From G965276765 sp965276765 (lineage in GTDB: Bacteria > Actinomycetota > Acidimicrobiia > Acidimicrobiales > Palsa-688): 64,000 nt of DNA. This document shows positions 52,155-60,436 of the stretch, in pieces. The notes below the pieces were generated by a model that saw nothing but the letters and a program-made list of their open reading frames with translations, had not been told where the DNA came from and made no database searches. The stretch is from assembly GCA_965276765.1 (NCBI GenBank), contig OZ255627.1:3224001-3288000 (forward strand), in the 5' to 3' direction. Made by a program: the position numbers and the translations under genes. Position 1 is the stretch's first letter; each line of letters opens with the position of its first letter.

Positions 52155-53009
52155 TCAGCCGACGCCCGTGCCGGGCTTGACGGCGGCGGTGGTGACGAAG
52201 AACCCACTCGGAACATAGGAGGGGTACTTCATCGCCGACGGGTCCTTCAGGAGGGCGAGGACGCCCCCGATGACGGTCATGTGCCGGGACTCGACGCCGG
52301 CGATGGACGCCGCAACCGAGTTGTAGGCGTGGTTGTCAAACGCCCCGACCGTGCTCACGTACGTCTGCGCCGCGGCATTTTCCAGGGTCCAGGCGAGCTG
52401 GAGGACGTCGGTCTCGTTCTTCAGCTTCGGCAGGGCGGGGGCGATGACCGTCTTGTCGATCACCGGATTGGGCTTGGTGAACGCGGTGCCGCCGGCCTTC
52501 TTGGTGGCGGCGACAAAGGCCTGACCGTGCTCCTCGTGCTGCATCTTGAAGTCCTTGGCCGCAGCGACGACCGCGGGGGTCTTCACCAGGCCGGACTTGA
52601 TGGCGGTGGCATAGACGGCCACGGCGAGGAACTCGAGCGAGCTGGCGGTGCGCAGGATGGTGATGTCGCTCTTGGTACCTGACGTGCTGCCGCCACCGGA
52701 TGGCGCCATGGTGGTGGCTGAGCTGCCCGCCGTCGTGCCCGGAGCGTTGCTCGTCGTCGGCGTCGCCGTCGTCTTGGAGCTGCTCCCGCAGGCGGCGAAA
52801 ATGGCAGCGCTTGCGACCGAAACCCCCCCGAAGGTGAGGAACTTGCGGCGGTTGAGGCCACCGAGGACGAACTCGTCCTTCTGGTTGTCGTCGAGGTCGC
52901 GCTCGTTGACCATGCGGTCGAGGGCCTCGTTGTATTGGGTCATGGCCCGGTCGTGTTGGCGGCCGAGCTCGCCGAGCTCACGGCGAACATGATCATTGCT
53001 GATATCCAC
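52155..53009 (-). CDS. Tat-exported lipoprotein with ferritin-like domain
   Basis: The product has 284 residues. A cytoplasmic-style N-terminus of about 50 residues (coiled, charged) precedes a Tat motif NRRKFLTFGGVSVASAAIFAAC, whose final Cys could be lipidated, then a Ser/Thr linker. The ferritin-like four-helix domain has LEFLAVAVYATA, QHEEHGQAF, LENAAAQTY and ESRHMTV, giving E, HxxH, E and ExxH as potential di-metal ligands. The start is GTG 53009, with AAGGAG 5 nt upstream. Paralogue of the next gene; probably iron binding or redox on the outer face. Confidence 0.82.
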   Translation of the reverse strand: MDISNDHVRRELGELGRQHDRAMTQYNEALDRMVNERDLDDNQKDEFVLGGLNRRKFLTFGGVSVASAAIFAACGSSSKTTATPTTSNAPGTTAGSSATTMAPSGGGSTSGTKSDITILRTASSLEFLAVAVYATAIKSGLVKTPAVVAAAKDFKMQHEEHGQAFVAATKKAGGTAFTKPNPVIDKTVIAPALPKLKNETDVLQLAWTLENAAAQTYVSTVGAFDNHAYNSVAASIAGVESRHMTVIGGVLALLKDPSAMKYPSYVPSGFFVTTAAVKPGTGVG

Positions 53010-53059
53010 GGATTCTCCTTGCGATTTCGAAAAAGGGTCGGTTGGCGTCAACGACCGGC

Positions 53060-53791
53060 TCAGGTGCCGGACTTGATCGGGTAGGCCGTCGGCTTGAGCG
53101 CCATCGTGTCGGTGAGGAACGACGGGATGTAGGTCTTGATGCTCTCGCCGAGCACGTTGGCCCACACGGCGGCGTGCTGGGATTCGACCGGCAAGATGGT
53201 GGCCGTCAGCGCCAGGGCGCTCTTGTCGGTGAGGGCGCCGATGGCGTAGAGGTACGTCTCCGCCGCGGCGTTCTCGACCGTGTAGGCGATCTTGACGATG
53301 TCGATCTCGGTCTTGGCCTTCTGGATCTCCGGCCCGAGGGCGGCGACGAGCTTCGGGTTGGCGACGGCCTTCTTGGTGTCGCCGGCGAAACCACCGAACG
53401 CCTTGGCGTGGTCGGCATGCTGCTTGGCGAAGGACACCGCCGTCTTGAGACCGGCGCCCTTGACCTTGCCGGTCTTGGCGGCGACACCGTAGGCGGCGAC
53501 GGCCGCAAGCTCGACGCTCTCGGCGAACTTGGCGATCCCGACGTCCATCGACGTGGCGGCGTAGGCGGAGTTCCACAGACTGGTCAGCGGGATGGTGGCT
53601 GCGCCGATCGTCAGCGCCACCCCACCCATGCCGACGCCCTTGACGAACTTGCGCCGGGAGGACTCCATGAGGCGGCGACCTTCGCCCGAGTGCAGCTCGG
53701 CGATGTCGGCGTCCATGGTCTCCATGCCCTCACGGTGGAGATCTTCGATCTCCTCGGTCATGCGGGTGAGATTCCGCTCACTGATCTCCAT
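53060..53791 (-). CDS. Tat-exported ferritin-like domain protein
   Basis: The product has 243 residues. A charged 45-residue N-terminus leads to SSRRKFVKGVGMGGVALTIGAATIPL (Tat motif and h-region), with cleavage expected near AYAATS. The helix ligand pattern VELAAVAAYGVA, QHADHAKAF, VENAAAETY and ESQHAAVWA repeats E, HxxH, E, ExxH. It lacks the lipobox Cys of its paralogue, so it is soluble or membrane-anchored by an uncut signal. It lies 50 bp upstream of the paralogue and 91 bp downstream of a cupredoxin gene. Confidence 0.82.
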   Translation of the reverse strand: MEISERNLTRMTEEIEDLHREGMETMDADIAELHSGEGRRLMESSRRKFVKGVGMGGVALTIGAATIPLTSLWNSAYAATSMDVGIAKFAESVELAAVAAYGVAAKTGKVKGAGLKTAVSFAKQHADHAKAFGGFAGDTKKAVANPKLVAALGPEIQKAKTEIDIVKIAYTVENAAAETYLYAIGALTDKSALALTATILPVESQHAAVWANVLGESIKTYIPSFLTDTMALKPTAYPIKSGT

Positions 53792-53882
53792 TGATGTCCC
53801 TTCCTTGGTTTTGAGGTGCTTGTTTGGGGTGGCTGAAACGTGGGGGCCGGAAGGTGCCGGCGCCGCGATGGTCAGGGGACCG

Positions 53883-54302
53883 TTACTTCACGACGACGGT
53901 GCCCATCATGTAGTTGTGGACCCCGCAGATGTACTTGTAGGTCCCGGCCTTGGTGAACTTGTGGGCGAAGGTTTGGCCCATGTTGAGCACCTTGCTCGTG
54001 GTCCACGACGGGGGGGTCGACACCGACTTCACGGAGTGGCCGGTCGAGTCCATCTGCTTCCAGGTGACCGTGCCCCCGACCTTCACGTCGATCGTGGCCG
54101 GCTTGAACGAGAAGTTGATGATGTCGACCTTGGCGCTCGTTGCCGGCGCCGCGCTTGCGCCGGGCGTGGACTTGGAGCTGGCCGGGGCGCTGGTGGACTT
54201 GGTCGTTGACGACGAGGTTGAACCGCAGGCGCCGACGCCGGCAACGAAGAGGCCGGCGACGGCGAGGGCGGCAAAGCGAGTGCGGAGAGTGGTGCGGGTC
54301 AT
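53883..54302 (-). CDS. Lipoprotein cupredoxin (plastocyanin/azurin-like)
   Basis: The product has 139 residues with a lipoprotein signal (FAALAVAGLFVAGVGAC) and a Ser/Thr/Ala-rich linker. Type I copper ligands are in place: His in DSTGHSVKS, Cys and His in YICGVH and Met in NYMMGTVVV. It probably shuttles electrons on the outer membrane face. ATG 54302 is used with AGAGGA upstream; TTG 54305 is less likely. It is the first gene of a co-directional trio with two ferritin-like proteins. Confidence 0.9.
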   Translation of the reverse strand: MTRTTLRTRFAALAVAGLFVAGVGACGSTSSSTTKSTSAPASSKSTPGASAAPATSAKVDIINFSFKPATIDVKVGGTVTWKQMDSTGHSVKSVSTPPSWTTSKVLNMGQTFAHKFTKAGTYKYICGVHNYMMGTVVVK

Positions 54303-54433
54303 CAATCCTCTGTACGGAGGGGGGTCTCACCGCGGATGCAAAGAATTCGCACCGGAGGGCAAATGCCGCGAACTACCCGTGAACGGGGAGAGTACTCAAT
54401 CCCCCCGCTTTCGGTCGGACCCCCGGCCGGAGC

Positions 54434-55267
54434 TCAGGCTCGTTGCAGCTCCCGCATGGCCCGATAGCCGACGAGGATCACGTCGGAGCGCTCGGCGATC
54501 GCTCTCAGCGAGTCGCTCTTGTCGGCGAGGTCGCCGTCGGCCACCCGAGCCGCCCAGTCCGGCGCGACCGACCGCAGCTCGGGGGTGTCAGCCGCAGGGC
54601 GCAGCACGATCTCGGTCACGCCGGGTTCGAGCTCGCCGAGCAGGTCTTCGATGACCCGCTTGGCGCTGGCATTGCGAGGAGCTCGCAGGACGTGGTCCGG
54701 TGTGAGGACCCCCTCGTCGGCGGCCAGCTGGCGAAAAGGGAACCCGGCCTGGCGTTCCACGCCGGCGGGTGGCAGGCGGAGGGGAAGCCGCAGCTCGATG
54801 GCCAGGTCGAGGGCGACATCGAAGAACTCGGGTCGCAGCTCGAGGGCGCCGAGGTGGGCGCTCAGGTGGCTGATGTCGAAGCCCCAGTAGATGGCTCGTT
54901 CGATCTGCGCCCGGCACTCGCGGCGCACCTCGTCGGTGTCGGCGTGCTCCCACAGGTCGTCGATCGTGCGGGGGAACCCGCCGTCGCCGTCGAGGAGCGA
55001 TGGGCAGTGGGTGATCGGCCCCCAGCGCAGCAGGTCGTACTCGGCGTTGAGGGTGAGGTGAACCCCTACATCCTCGCCCCGGTACCGCGAGGCCGCCTCC
55101 CTCGCCCACGGTCCCGGCACGACGAGCCCTGCGCTCGTGCCAAGACCGGACCGCAGTGCCCCGTAGACACCGGTGTTGTGGGCGTAGGTGACCCCGAGCT
55201 CATCGCAGGTCACGATCAGCAGCCTGGCGTCTTCGGGGTAGCCGAGGGCGTCGGCCATGGCGGTCAT
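54434..55267 (-). CDS. ChbG/YdjC/HpnK-type carbohydrate deacetylase
   Basis: The product has 277 residues. RLLIVTCDELGVTYAHNTGVYGAL gives the metal Asp (D-E in place of the usual D-D), VGVHLTLNAEYD the second His, and DISHLSAHLGALELRPEFFD the third His block. The family deacetylates N-acetylated glycans, or in HpnK a hopanoid sugar. An HpnJ-like protein lies 14 kb away, which is not enough to link them. The start is uncertain: 55267 or 55258. Confidence 0.78.
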   Translation of the reverse strand: MTAMADALGYPEDARLLIVTCDELGVTYAHNTGVYGALRSGLGTSAGLVVPGPWAREAASRYRGEDVGVHLTLNAEYDLLRWGPITHCPSLLDGDGGFPRTIDDLWEHADTDEVRRECRAQIERAIYWGFDISHLSAHLGALELRPEFFDVALDLAIELRLPLRLPPAGVERQAGFPFRQLAADEGVLTPDHVLRAPRNASAKRVIEDLLGELEPGVTEIVLRPAADTPELRSVAPDWAARVADGDLADKSDSLRAIAERSDVILVGYRAMRELQRA

Positions 55268-55478
55268 ACCGTCGAGAATGCCATGGGCGGGAATGGCCGC
55301 GCCGGTTGCGGGCCTCATCCGGTCCGGCGGTGGGGGCGCAGGGGCGAAGGATCGGACTCCCACCGCGACCGGAACCGGAGCGGAGATGCCTGTGACCGTC
55401 GGGGGCTGTTTGTGGGTTGGGGGTGGAGGGTTGTCGGGGTGGGACCGGTCGGGGCGTGGTGGGGTCCGAGTCGGTTGG

Positions 55479-56240
55479 TTAGGTCACGTGGTTGGCGGCG
55501 GCGGCGAGTTTCAGGAGTGTGTGTTGGGTGGTGTGGCGTGCGGCGATGATGCAGGTGTGCCCGGCTTGGCGCCATGTGACGAGCTGGGCGGACCCGGTGT
55601 CGGTTAGGACGTATCGGGTTCCTTGGATTGTGTGTGTGGGTCCGGGTGGGATGGGTAGGGCGGCGCCGGCGACGATCGAGTATCCGACTTGTCGCCCGGC
55701 GATGTTGTAGAAGACGGTTTGTATTCGCCGGCCGTCGACTTGATCGGAGCGGGCCCCGGTCGCCCGCCAGCCGGTCTGTCCCTCGTAGTCGGGAAATCGG
55801 ATCGATCCGACGTTGAGGCTGAGGAGGTCGGTGTCGCCGGGGTCGACCGCGGGGGCGCGGTGTGTTGGTGAGGCGAGCGCGAGCTGCGCGGTCCGTGTCA
55901 CGCTGAGCGGGCCCGAGCCTTGGGAGACGACCACGATGGCGACGACTGCCGCCGCCGCTACTGCCGCTCCCAGCGGGGCGAGCAGCCTCGGTCGCCATAG
56001 CTTTCGGCCGTGCGAGCTTGGGGGACGGGACGTTTGGTCATGTATCGCCGTGCGGAGAGAGGCTGGCGCCACGATGTTGTCGGTGCTGCGCACGAGGGCC
56101 ACGGCGCGCTGTTGTTGGCGGAGGCGGGAGCGGAGGTCGGGATCTTCTTGGATTCGGGCGCGTAGCGCCGCGGCCTGTGCGTCGGGCAGGGTGCCGTCGG
56201 CCAGGCGGGTCAGGTCGGTATCGGTGGGCGTGTCGTTCAT
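55479..56240 (-). CDS. Transmembrane anti-sigma factor of second ECF pair
   Basis: The product has 253 residues. The first 80 residues are helical and cytoplasmic, with LADGTLPDAQAAALRARIQEDPDLRSRLRQQQRA like a short anti-sigma domain but no Cys-x2-Cys. One transmembrane helix lies near 88-108 (LLAPLGAAVAAAAVVAIVVV). The exterior part has FPDYEGQTGWRATGARSD, a GYSIVAGAALP turn and a His/Cys-bearing end (RQAGHTCIIAARHTTQHT). ATG 56240 overlaps the sigma stop (ATGA). Codon choice is unlike the neighbours. Confidence 0.75.
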   Translation of the reverse strand: MNDTPTDTDLTRLADGTLPDAQAAALRARIQEDPDLRSRLRQQQRAVALVRSTDNIVAPASLRTAIHDQTSRPPSSHGRKLWRPRLLAPLGAAVAAAAVVAIVVVSQGSGPLSVTRTAQLALASPTHRAPAVDPGDTDLLSLNVGSIRFPDYEGQTGWRATGARSDQVDGRRIQTVFYNIAGRQVGYSIVAGAALPIPPGPTHTIQGTRYVLTDTGSAQLVTWRQAGHTCIIAARHTTQHTLLKLAAAANHVT

Positions 56241-56845
56241 GGTGTTCTTCTCTGTATGAGACGCCGGGCGCGACCGGATCCTTCCCCTGTCCCCGCGTTT
56301 TTTTCTCCGACGTCAGATCGGGGACCGTGCCCGGCGGGCGTGGATGGTGCGTCGGTGTCGTCGCTGGGCTCGGCGAAGCGCGCCGCGATCCGCCGGCGGG
56401 CCCGGTACAGGCGTGTGGTGATCGTCGCCTCGGGCGTGTCGAGTGCTTGAGCGGCCTCCGCATACGACAGGCCGATGATGTCGATCGCGACGATCGCAAG
56501 TCGGAAGTCCTCCGGCAACTCGGCGATCGCAGTGAGGATCTCGCCTGTTTCGGCGACCCGATCCGGCGCCGGTGACCGCGTGTCGACGAGCTCGTGATAG
56601 TCGGGCATCGCTGTGGTCTGCGGCTGGCGCGACTGGGTGCGCAGTCGGGTGTAGAACGTGTTACGCAGCGCCTGTAGCAGGTAGGCGCGCTCGTCGCCGT
56701 GAACGATCCGCGGCCGCTGCATGACGTTTGCGAACGTGTCCTGGACGAGATCCTCGGCGTCCTCGCGCGACCCGCACAACGCCCACGCGGCGCGGTACAT
56801 CGAGTCTATGTGGTCTCCCAGTGCCGCCGGATCCAGTCGCCCCAC
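56237..56845 (-). CDS. ECF RNA polymerase sigma factor, second in window
   Basis: The product has 202 residues. Region 2 is MYRAAWALCGSREDAEDLVQDTFANVM and region 4 LPEDFRLAIVAIDIIGLSYAEAAQALDTPEATITTRLYRARRRI. It lacks the GGxR/GxP features of the first sigma and belongs to a different subgroup. GTG 56845 lies 8 nt after TAGGGT. The C-terminal 40 residues are Arg/Gly/Pro-rich. It is coupled to the anti-sigma gene and divergent from the small secreted protein gene, which is its likeliest target. Confidence 0.88.
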   Translation of the reverse strand: MGRLDPAALGDHIDSMYRAAWALCGSREDAEDLVQDTFANVMQRPRIVHGDERAYLLQALRNTFYTRLRTQSRQPQTTAMPDYHELVDTRSPAPDRVAETGEILTAIAELPEDFRLAIVAIDIIGLSYAEAAQALDTPEATITTRLYRARRRIAARFAEPSDDTDAPSTPAGHGPRSDVGEKNAGTGEGSGRARRLIQRRTP

Positions 56846-56970
56846 CCGCGATGACCCTAGACGGCGCCGGGGAAGGAACGCCGGTCACGGCCCCCGACGA
56901 CGTGCGCTCCCCGCCCGAGTCGCCAGCCCAACAGCGCCCGGTCAGACGAAAAACAAAACGGCGGGAGTCG

Positions 56971-56997
56971 GGAAGGATCCGCTGGCTACGGCGTCTT
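56971..56997 (+). promoter_or_regulatory. Candidate ECF promoter of the secreted-protein gene
   Basis: GGAAG at 56971-56975 and CGTCTT at 56992-56997 are separated by 16 nt, which matches the GGAAC-N16/17-CGTC layout of many ECF promoters, with one mismatch. It lies 64 nt before ATG 57061 and next to the ECF sigma gene. The assignment is inferential. Confidence 0.35.
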
Positions 56998-57060
56998 GGG
57001 GGGAGAAGGCGTCGAGATAGCGCCTCAACCGCAACCGTCAAACCCCCCCAAGGAGAAACA

Positions 57061-57459
57061 ATGCGTCTCAAGAAGATCACAGTCGGTGTCCTCGCAACCG
57101 GAGGCCTCCTCTTCGCCATACCGGCCGCGGCGTTCGCTGCCGGAACGGCCTCGGCTGCGACAGCCACCACCTCAGCGACCAGCTCGGGCACCGCCAGCTT
57201 CAGCCAGTTCCAGCAGGTCGCCGTTGGTCAGACCGTTCAGCAGGTCGAGCAGGAGATGGGCAGCGCGCAACCTCACGGAGGCCTTGCCCATCAGCTCCCC
57301 GGGTCAAATGACTTCAGCGAGTCATGGACAAGCTCGTCCCTGCTCGGGCAGCTGGGTCTGGAGAAATTCTTTGTCGACTTCTCGGCCCAGGGCACTGCGA
57401 CCCCGATCGCCGACGCCAAGGGCACGGAACCTATCAACCTGACCGGGCTCGGGCTGTAG
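57061..57459 (+). CDS. Small secreted protein, possibly BLIP/SmpA-like fold
   Basis: The product has 132 residues with a clear Sec signal (MRLKKITVGVLATGGLLFAIPAAAFA). The mature chain contains FSQFQQVAVGQTVQQVEQEMG, which resembles the helix-turn of BLIP/SmpA-type domains (G-x-T-x2-Q-V-x3-G), and ends at GLGL. Cys is absent. AAGGAG lies just upstream of ATG 57061. It may be the output gene of the divergent ECF sigma/anti-sigma pair. The function is not established, and the fold assignment is tentative. Confidence 0.7.
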   Translation: MRLKKITVGVLATGGLLFAIPAAAFAAGTASAATATTSATSSGTASFSQFQQVAVGQTVQQVEQEMGSAQPHGGLAHQLPGSNDFSESWTSSSLLGQLGLEKFFVDFSAQGTATPIADAKGTEPINLTGLGL

Positions 57460-57491
57460 TAAGCGACTGTCACCGGGAGGCCCAGTGATAG

Positions 57492-57535
57492 CCCCCGTCC
57501 GGCCCGATGTCGTTGACCATCGAGCCGGACGGGGG
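57492..57535 (+). terminator. Strong hairpin after secreted-protein gene
   Basis: CCCCCGTCCGGC at 57492-57503 pairs perfectly with 57524-57535, and the 20-nt interior forms another GATG/CATC stem. It lies 33 nt after the stop at 57459. It has no U-run, so an I-shaped terminator is likely. Confidence 0.6.
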
Positions 57536-57574
57536 ACCGTCAGATCTCCGTGTAACCGGCCGTCTGGTCTGGAC

Positions 57575-57865
57575 GGGCGGGTCGGCGTCGAGAACGCTGA
57601 CATGGTCGACGCCGGTCCCCGACCCGGCGTTCCCCGGTCGTAAAAGCCCGGCGGGGGCCTCGCCGGTGGCGTCTTAAGAACGCCACGAGGGGATGGAACC
57701 CGTAGCCGCGCTTGTAGGTCGGCGCCGCCCCGGCCTTGTCGGAATGCGAGCCGATCGGGGGTCCCGTCGATATCGATCACATAAGACCCCGGATCCGCCC
57801 ACGCCGCCGCCCTGGCCTCGGCTCTCGCCTCGGCGATCCGGGCCGGGGCAGGCACTGCACGAAAC
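57575..57865 (-). pseudogene. IS1380-family transposase remnant with two frameshifts
   Basis: On the minus strand three frames in turn give consecutive parts of an IS1380-type transposase. The first is AEARAAAWADPGSYVIDIDGTP (catalytic D-x-D region), then GSHSDKAGAAPTYKRGYGF and HPLVAFL, then DATGEAPAGLLRPGNAGSG and GVDHVSVLDAD. The shifts fall at the G-run 57757-57761 (one extra base) and near 57676 (one extra base). N- and C-terminal parts and inverted repeats are missing. It marks a past insertion beside the sigma-factor islet. Confidence 0.82.
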
Positions 57866-57919
57866 CCGGGCGGACTCAGAACGCCGGGCAATGTCACACC
57901 CCGTCGTCATGCTGTGTCC

Positions 57920-58321
57920 ATGACCACACAGCTCGTCCTCGATCTCCGAGCCGACCCTTCCACACCGGGCCTGAGCACGCGCCGAGCGATGCCCTCAACG
58001 GGCCGGCGCACCGCTGCCGGAGCGCATGCGGTGGCCCCGGCGCTCGGGGCCGTCCGGTCAGCTCGCCGGGGGGACGGCTCGGGTCCGCCGCCTGTCGTGG
58101 CGTCCGAAGGCTCCAGGCGTGGCGGCCAGGCCCGCCAGGTCCTCGTAGCGGGCGCGGCCCCTGCCGGCTCGGAGTTTGGCGGCCGGGCTCGTCCCGGCCG
58201 TGCGCCGACGTCGCCCGACGCATGGCGACTCGACGAGCGCACCCGCGAGGTCGGGCTCCGCGGGATCGAGCAGGCCCGGCGGGAGCTTTCCTCTCTCAAC
58301 GGGTCCGGTACGGCGGCATGA
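57920..58321 (+). CDS. Small Arg/Ala-rich hypothetical protein
   Basis: The product has 133 residues. Most of it is Arg/Ala/Gly/Pro-rich and looks disordered. The C-terminal WRLDERTREVGLRGIEQARREL is a well-formed amphipathic helix of a type seen at the end of small actinobacterial hypotheticals, which is the main support for coding. ATG 57920 or GTG 57914 may start it. No domain is recognised. Confidence 0.5.
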   Translation: MTTQLVLDLRADPSTPGLSTRRAMPSTGRRTAAGAHAVAPALGAVRSARRGDGSGPPPVVASEGSRRGGQARQVLVAGAAPAGSEFGGRARPGRAPTSPDAWRLDERTREVGLRGIEQARRELSSLNGSGTAA

Positions 58322-58348
58322 GAGTCCGGGACGCGAGGTCGGTCTCGA

Positions 58349-58354
58349 TAGCAT
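58349..58354 (+). promoter_or_regulatory. Leaderless -10 of the LLM gene
   Basis: TAGCAT lies exactly 6 nt before GTG 58361, and there is no ribosome-binding site. It supports GTG 58361 as the start. Confidence 0.5.
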
Positions 58355-58360
58355 CCGGCC

Positions 58361-59311
58361 GTGGCCTACGGCATCACCGTTCCCTTCGACGGCATCCCGC
58401 TCAGCGAGCATCGGCGCTGGTTCGAGGAGGTGGCCGACCTCGGGTACACGGATCTTTGGTCGTCGGAGGCCGATGGCGCCGACGCCTTTACGCCGCTTGC
58501 GCTCGCCGCGGCGTGGGCGCCATCGCTGCGTCTTGGTACTGCCATCGTCCCGGCCTTCACACGCGGCCCCGCCGTCCTGGCCCAGAGCGCGGCGGCGATG
58601 GCCGAAGCGGCGCCGGGACGGTTCGCGCTCGGCGTAGGGACATCGTCCGATGTGATCGTGACCTCGTGGAACGACACTCCCTTCGACCGTCCCTACCAGC
58701 GAGTCCGGGACGTCGTGCGCTTCTTGCGTGTTGCCTTCACCGGCCAGAAGGTCGATGAGGCCTACGAGAGCTTCACTGTCAGGGGCTTCCGGCTGGGCCG
58801 GCCGCCCGCCGTCGCTCCTCCGCTCCTGATCGCGGCCCTGCGCCCCGGGATGCTGCGCCTCGCCGGCAGGGAAAGCGACGGCGCCATCATCAACTGGCTG
58901 GCCGCATCGGACGTGCCCAAGGTCGTCGCCGAGGTGGGACCTGGCAAAGAGATTGTGGCCCGGATCTTCGTCTGCCCTTCGCCCGACGCCGACGCCGTGA
59001 GAGTCATGGGCCGACGGCTCGTCGCCGCCTATCTCAACGTGCCGGTCTACGCCGCCTTCCACGAGTGGCTCGGGCGGGGACCGCTCCTGGCCGACATGTG
59101 GGACGCCTGGAAGGGCGGCGACCGCAAGGCGGCGTTGGAGGCGATTCCCGACGAGGTCGTCGACGACCTGATCGTCCACGGCTCACCCGCGGCGGTGCGC
59201 GACAAGATCAAGGTCTTCCTGGACAACGGCGTCACCACCCCGGCCCTCGCGCTCCTCCCCTCGGGCGACGTCGATCTGGCCCAGGCCGTTCGCGACCTGG
59301 CCCCGCAGTGA
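58361..59311 (+). CDS. F420-type LLM oxidoreductase
   Basis: The product has 316 residues in the LLM fold: GITVPFDGIPLSEHRRWFEEVADLGYTDLWSSE, LGTAIVPAFTRGPAVLAQSAAAMAEAAPGRFALGVGTSSDVIV and the C-terminal HGSPAAVRDKIKVFLDNG. It resembles the actinobacterial F420-dependent subgroup with the VGTSS signature. The substrate is unknown. It is coupled by TGATG overlap to a Gfo/Idh/MocA dehydrogenase, so both may act on the same compound. Confidence 0.87.
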   Translation: MAYGITVPFDGIPLSEHRRWFEEVADLGYTDLWSSEADGADAFTPLALAAAWAPSLRLGTAIVPAFTRGPAVLAQSAAAMAEAAPGRFALGVGTSSDVIVTSWNDTPFDRPYQRVRDVVRFLRVAFTGQKVDEAYESFTVRGFRLGRPPAVAPPLLIAALRPGMLRLAGRESDGAIINWLAASDVPKVVAEVGPGKEIVARIFVCPSPDADAVRVMGRRLVAAYLNVPVYAAFHEWLGRGPLLADMWDAWKGGDRKAALEAIPDEVVDDLIVHGSPAAVRDKIKVFLDNGVTTPALALLPSGDVDLAQAVRDLAPQ

Positions 59312-60279
59312 TGGCGGTGCCGGTGCGCTGGGGCGTCGTCGGGGCGGCCAACATCGCCCGATCGCAGTTCCTTCCTGCGCTCAGGGAGGCCGGGGGGACG
59401 GCCGCCGTCGTCGGGGCCCGTCGGCGCGACCGGGCCGAGGCGTTCGCCGCCGAGCACGGTGTCGAGCGGGGCGTCGAAGGGTACGAGGCCGTCGTCGAAT
59501 CCCCCGAGGTGGACGCCGTGTATGTGCCGCTACCCAACTCCCATCACGCCGAATGGACGGTGCGGGCGCTCCGGGCGGGCAAGGCCGTGCTCTGCGAGAA
59601 GCCGCTGTGCGTTGGATCGGTCCAGACGGCGGGCGTGCTCGAGGTGGCCGAGTCGACCGGCGCTCGCCTGTGGGAAGCGTTCGTCTTCCCGTTTCACGCC
59701 CAGCACCTCAGGCTCGTGGACCTGCTCGCCGACGGCGCTATCGGCGAGCCGGCCGAGCTGATCAGCGCCTTCCACTTCAACCTCTCCCGCCCCGACGACA
59801 TTCGGATGTCGACGGCGCTCGGCGGGGGAGCCCTCGCCGACGTCGGCTGCTACCCGATTCGGCTCGGCCACGAGCTGTTCGGCCCCGCCGACGGCACGGT
59901 TCGCGCCGTAGTGAGCGGGGAGGCCGGGGTCGACGTGGACGCGGCGGGGATCGTCGAGCATGGCCGGCGCCGCCTGGTCCTCACCTGCGGGTTCCGCCGC
60001 AGCCCCGATACCTTCGCACGCGTGCTCGGCTCTCTGGGCCAGATCCACCTGACCAATCCCTTTCATCCCAAGGCCGGCGACACGCTCACGCTCCGCCGCC
60101 CCGGGGCCGAGCCGATCGTCGACCGTCCGACCACCGACGCCCACTCGTTCACCGCCGCCGTTCGCCACATCCACGCCGTCCTCGGGGGCGACGCGGCCCC
60201 ACAGCACCTCGCCGTCGACTCGGCCCTCGCCACCGCCCGCACGCTCGAGGCACTGCAAGGCGCCGACCCCAGGCGCTGA
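59311..60279 (+). CDS. Gfo/Idh/MocA family oxidoreductase
   Basis: The product has 322 residues. The NAD(P) fold opens with RWGVVGAANIARSQFLPAL, VYVPLPNSHHAEWTVRALRAGKAVLCEKPL supplies the conserved EKP Lys, and LGGGALADVGCYPIRLGHELFG supplies the D-x-G-x-Y-x4-H-like region (G-C-Y). It oxidises a sugar or polyol hydroxyl. Start ATG 59311 overlaps the LLM stop. A 158-bp gap to the next gene holds no ORF. Confidence 0.9.
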   Translation: MAVPVRWGVVGAANIARSQFLPALREAGGTAAVVGARRRDRAEAFAAEHGVERGVEGYEAVVESPEVDAVYVPLPNSHHAEWTVRALRAGKAVLCEKPLCVGSVQTAGVLEVAESTGARLWEAFVFPFHAQHLRLVDLLADGAIGEPAELISAFHFNLSRPDDIRMSTALGGGALADVGCYPIRLGHELFGPADGTVRAVVSGEAGVDVDAAGIVEHGRRRLVLTCGFRRSPDTFARVLGSLGQIHLTNPFHPKAGDTLTLRRPGAEPIVDRPTTDAHSFTAAVRHIHAVLGGDAAPQHLAVDSALATARTLEALQGADPRR

Positions 60280-60436
60280 GAACCCGGCCGCGCCGGTGCC
60301 GCCGCCGGGGCGACCGAGGCCGCGCCGCATCCCGATTGCCGGGGACTTCCCACGTATCACCAACGCTTCAGCGGGCCCTTAGTCGCCTCCCAGGCTCGGT
60401 TCGTACCGTGCCTCGCGACCAAGGAGGCAGTGCGAC

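Noticed and set aside
51982..52218. 78-codon plus-strand ORF after murF
   Set aside because: It has no ribosome-binding site or recognisable pattern, spans the hairpin at 52043-52075 and runs into the 3' end of the convergent ferritin-like gene.
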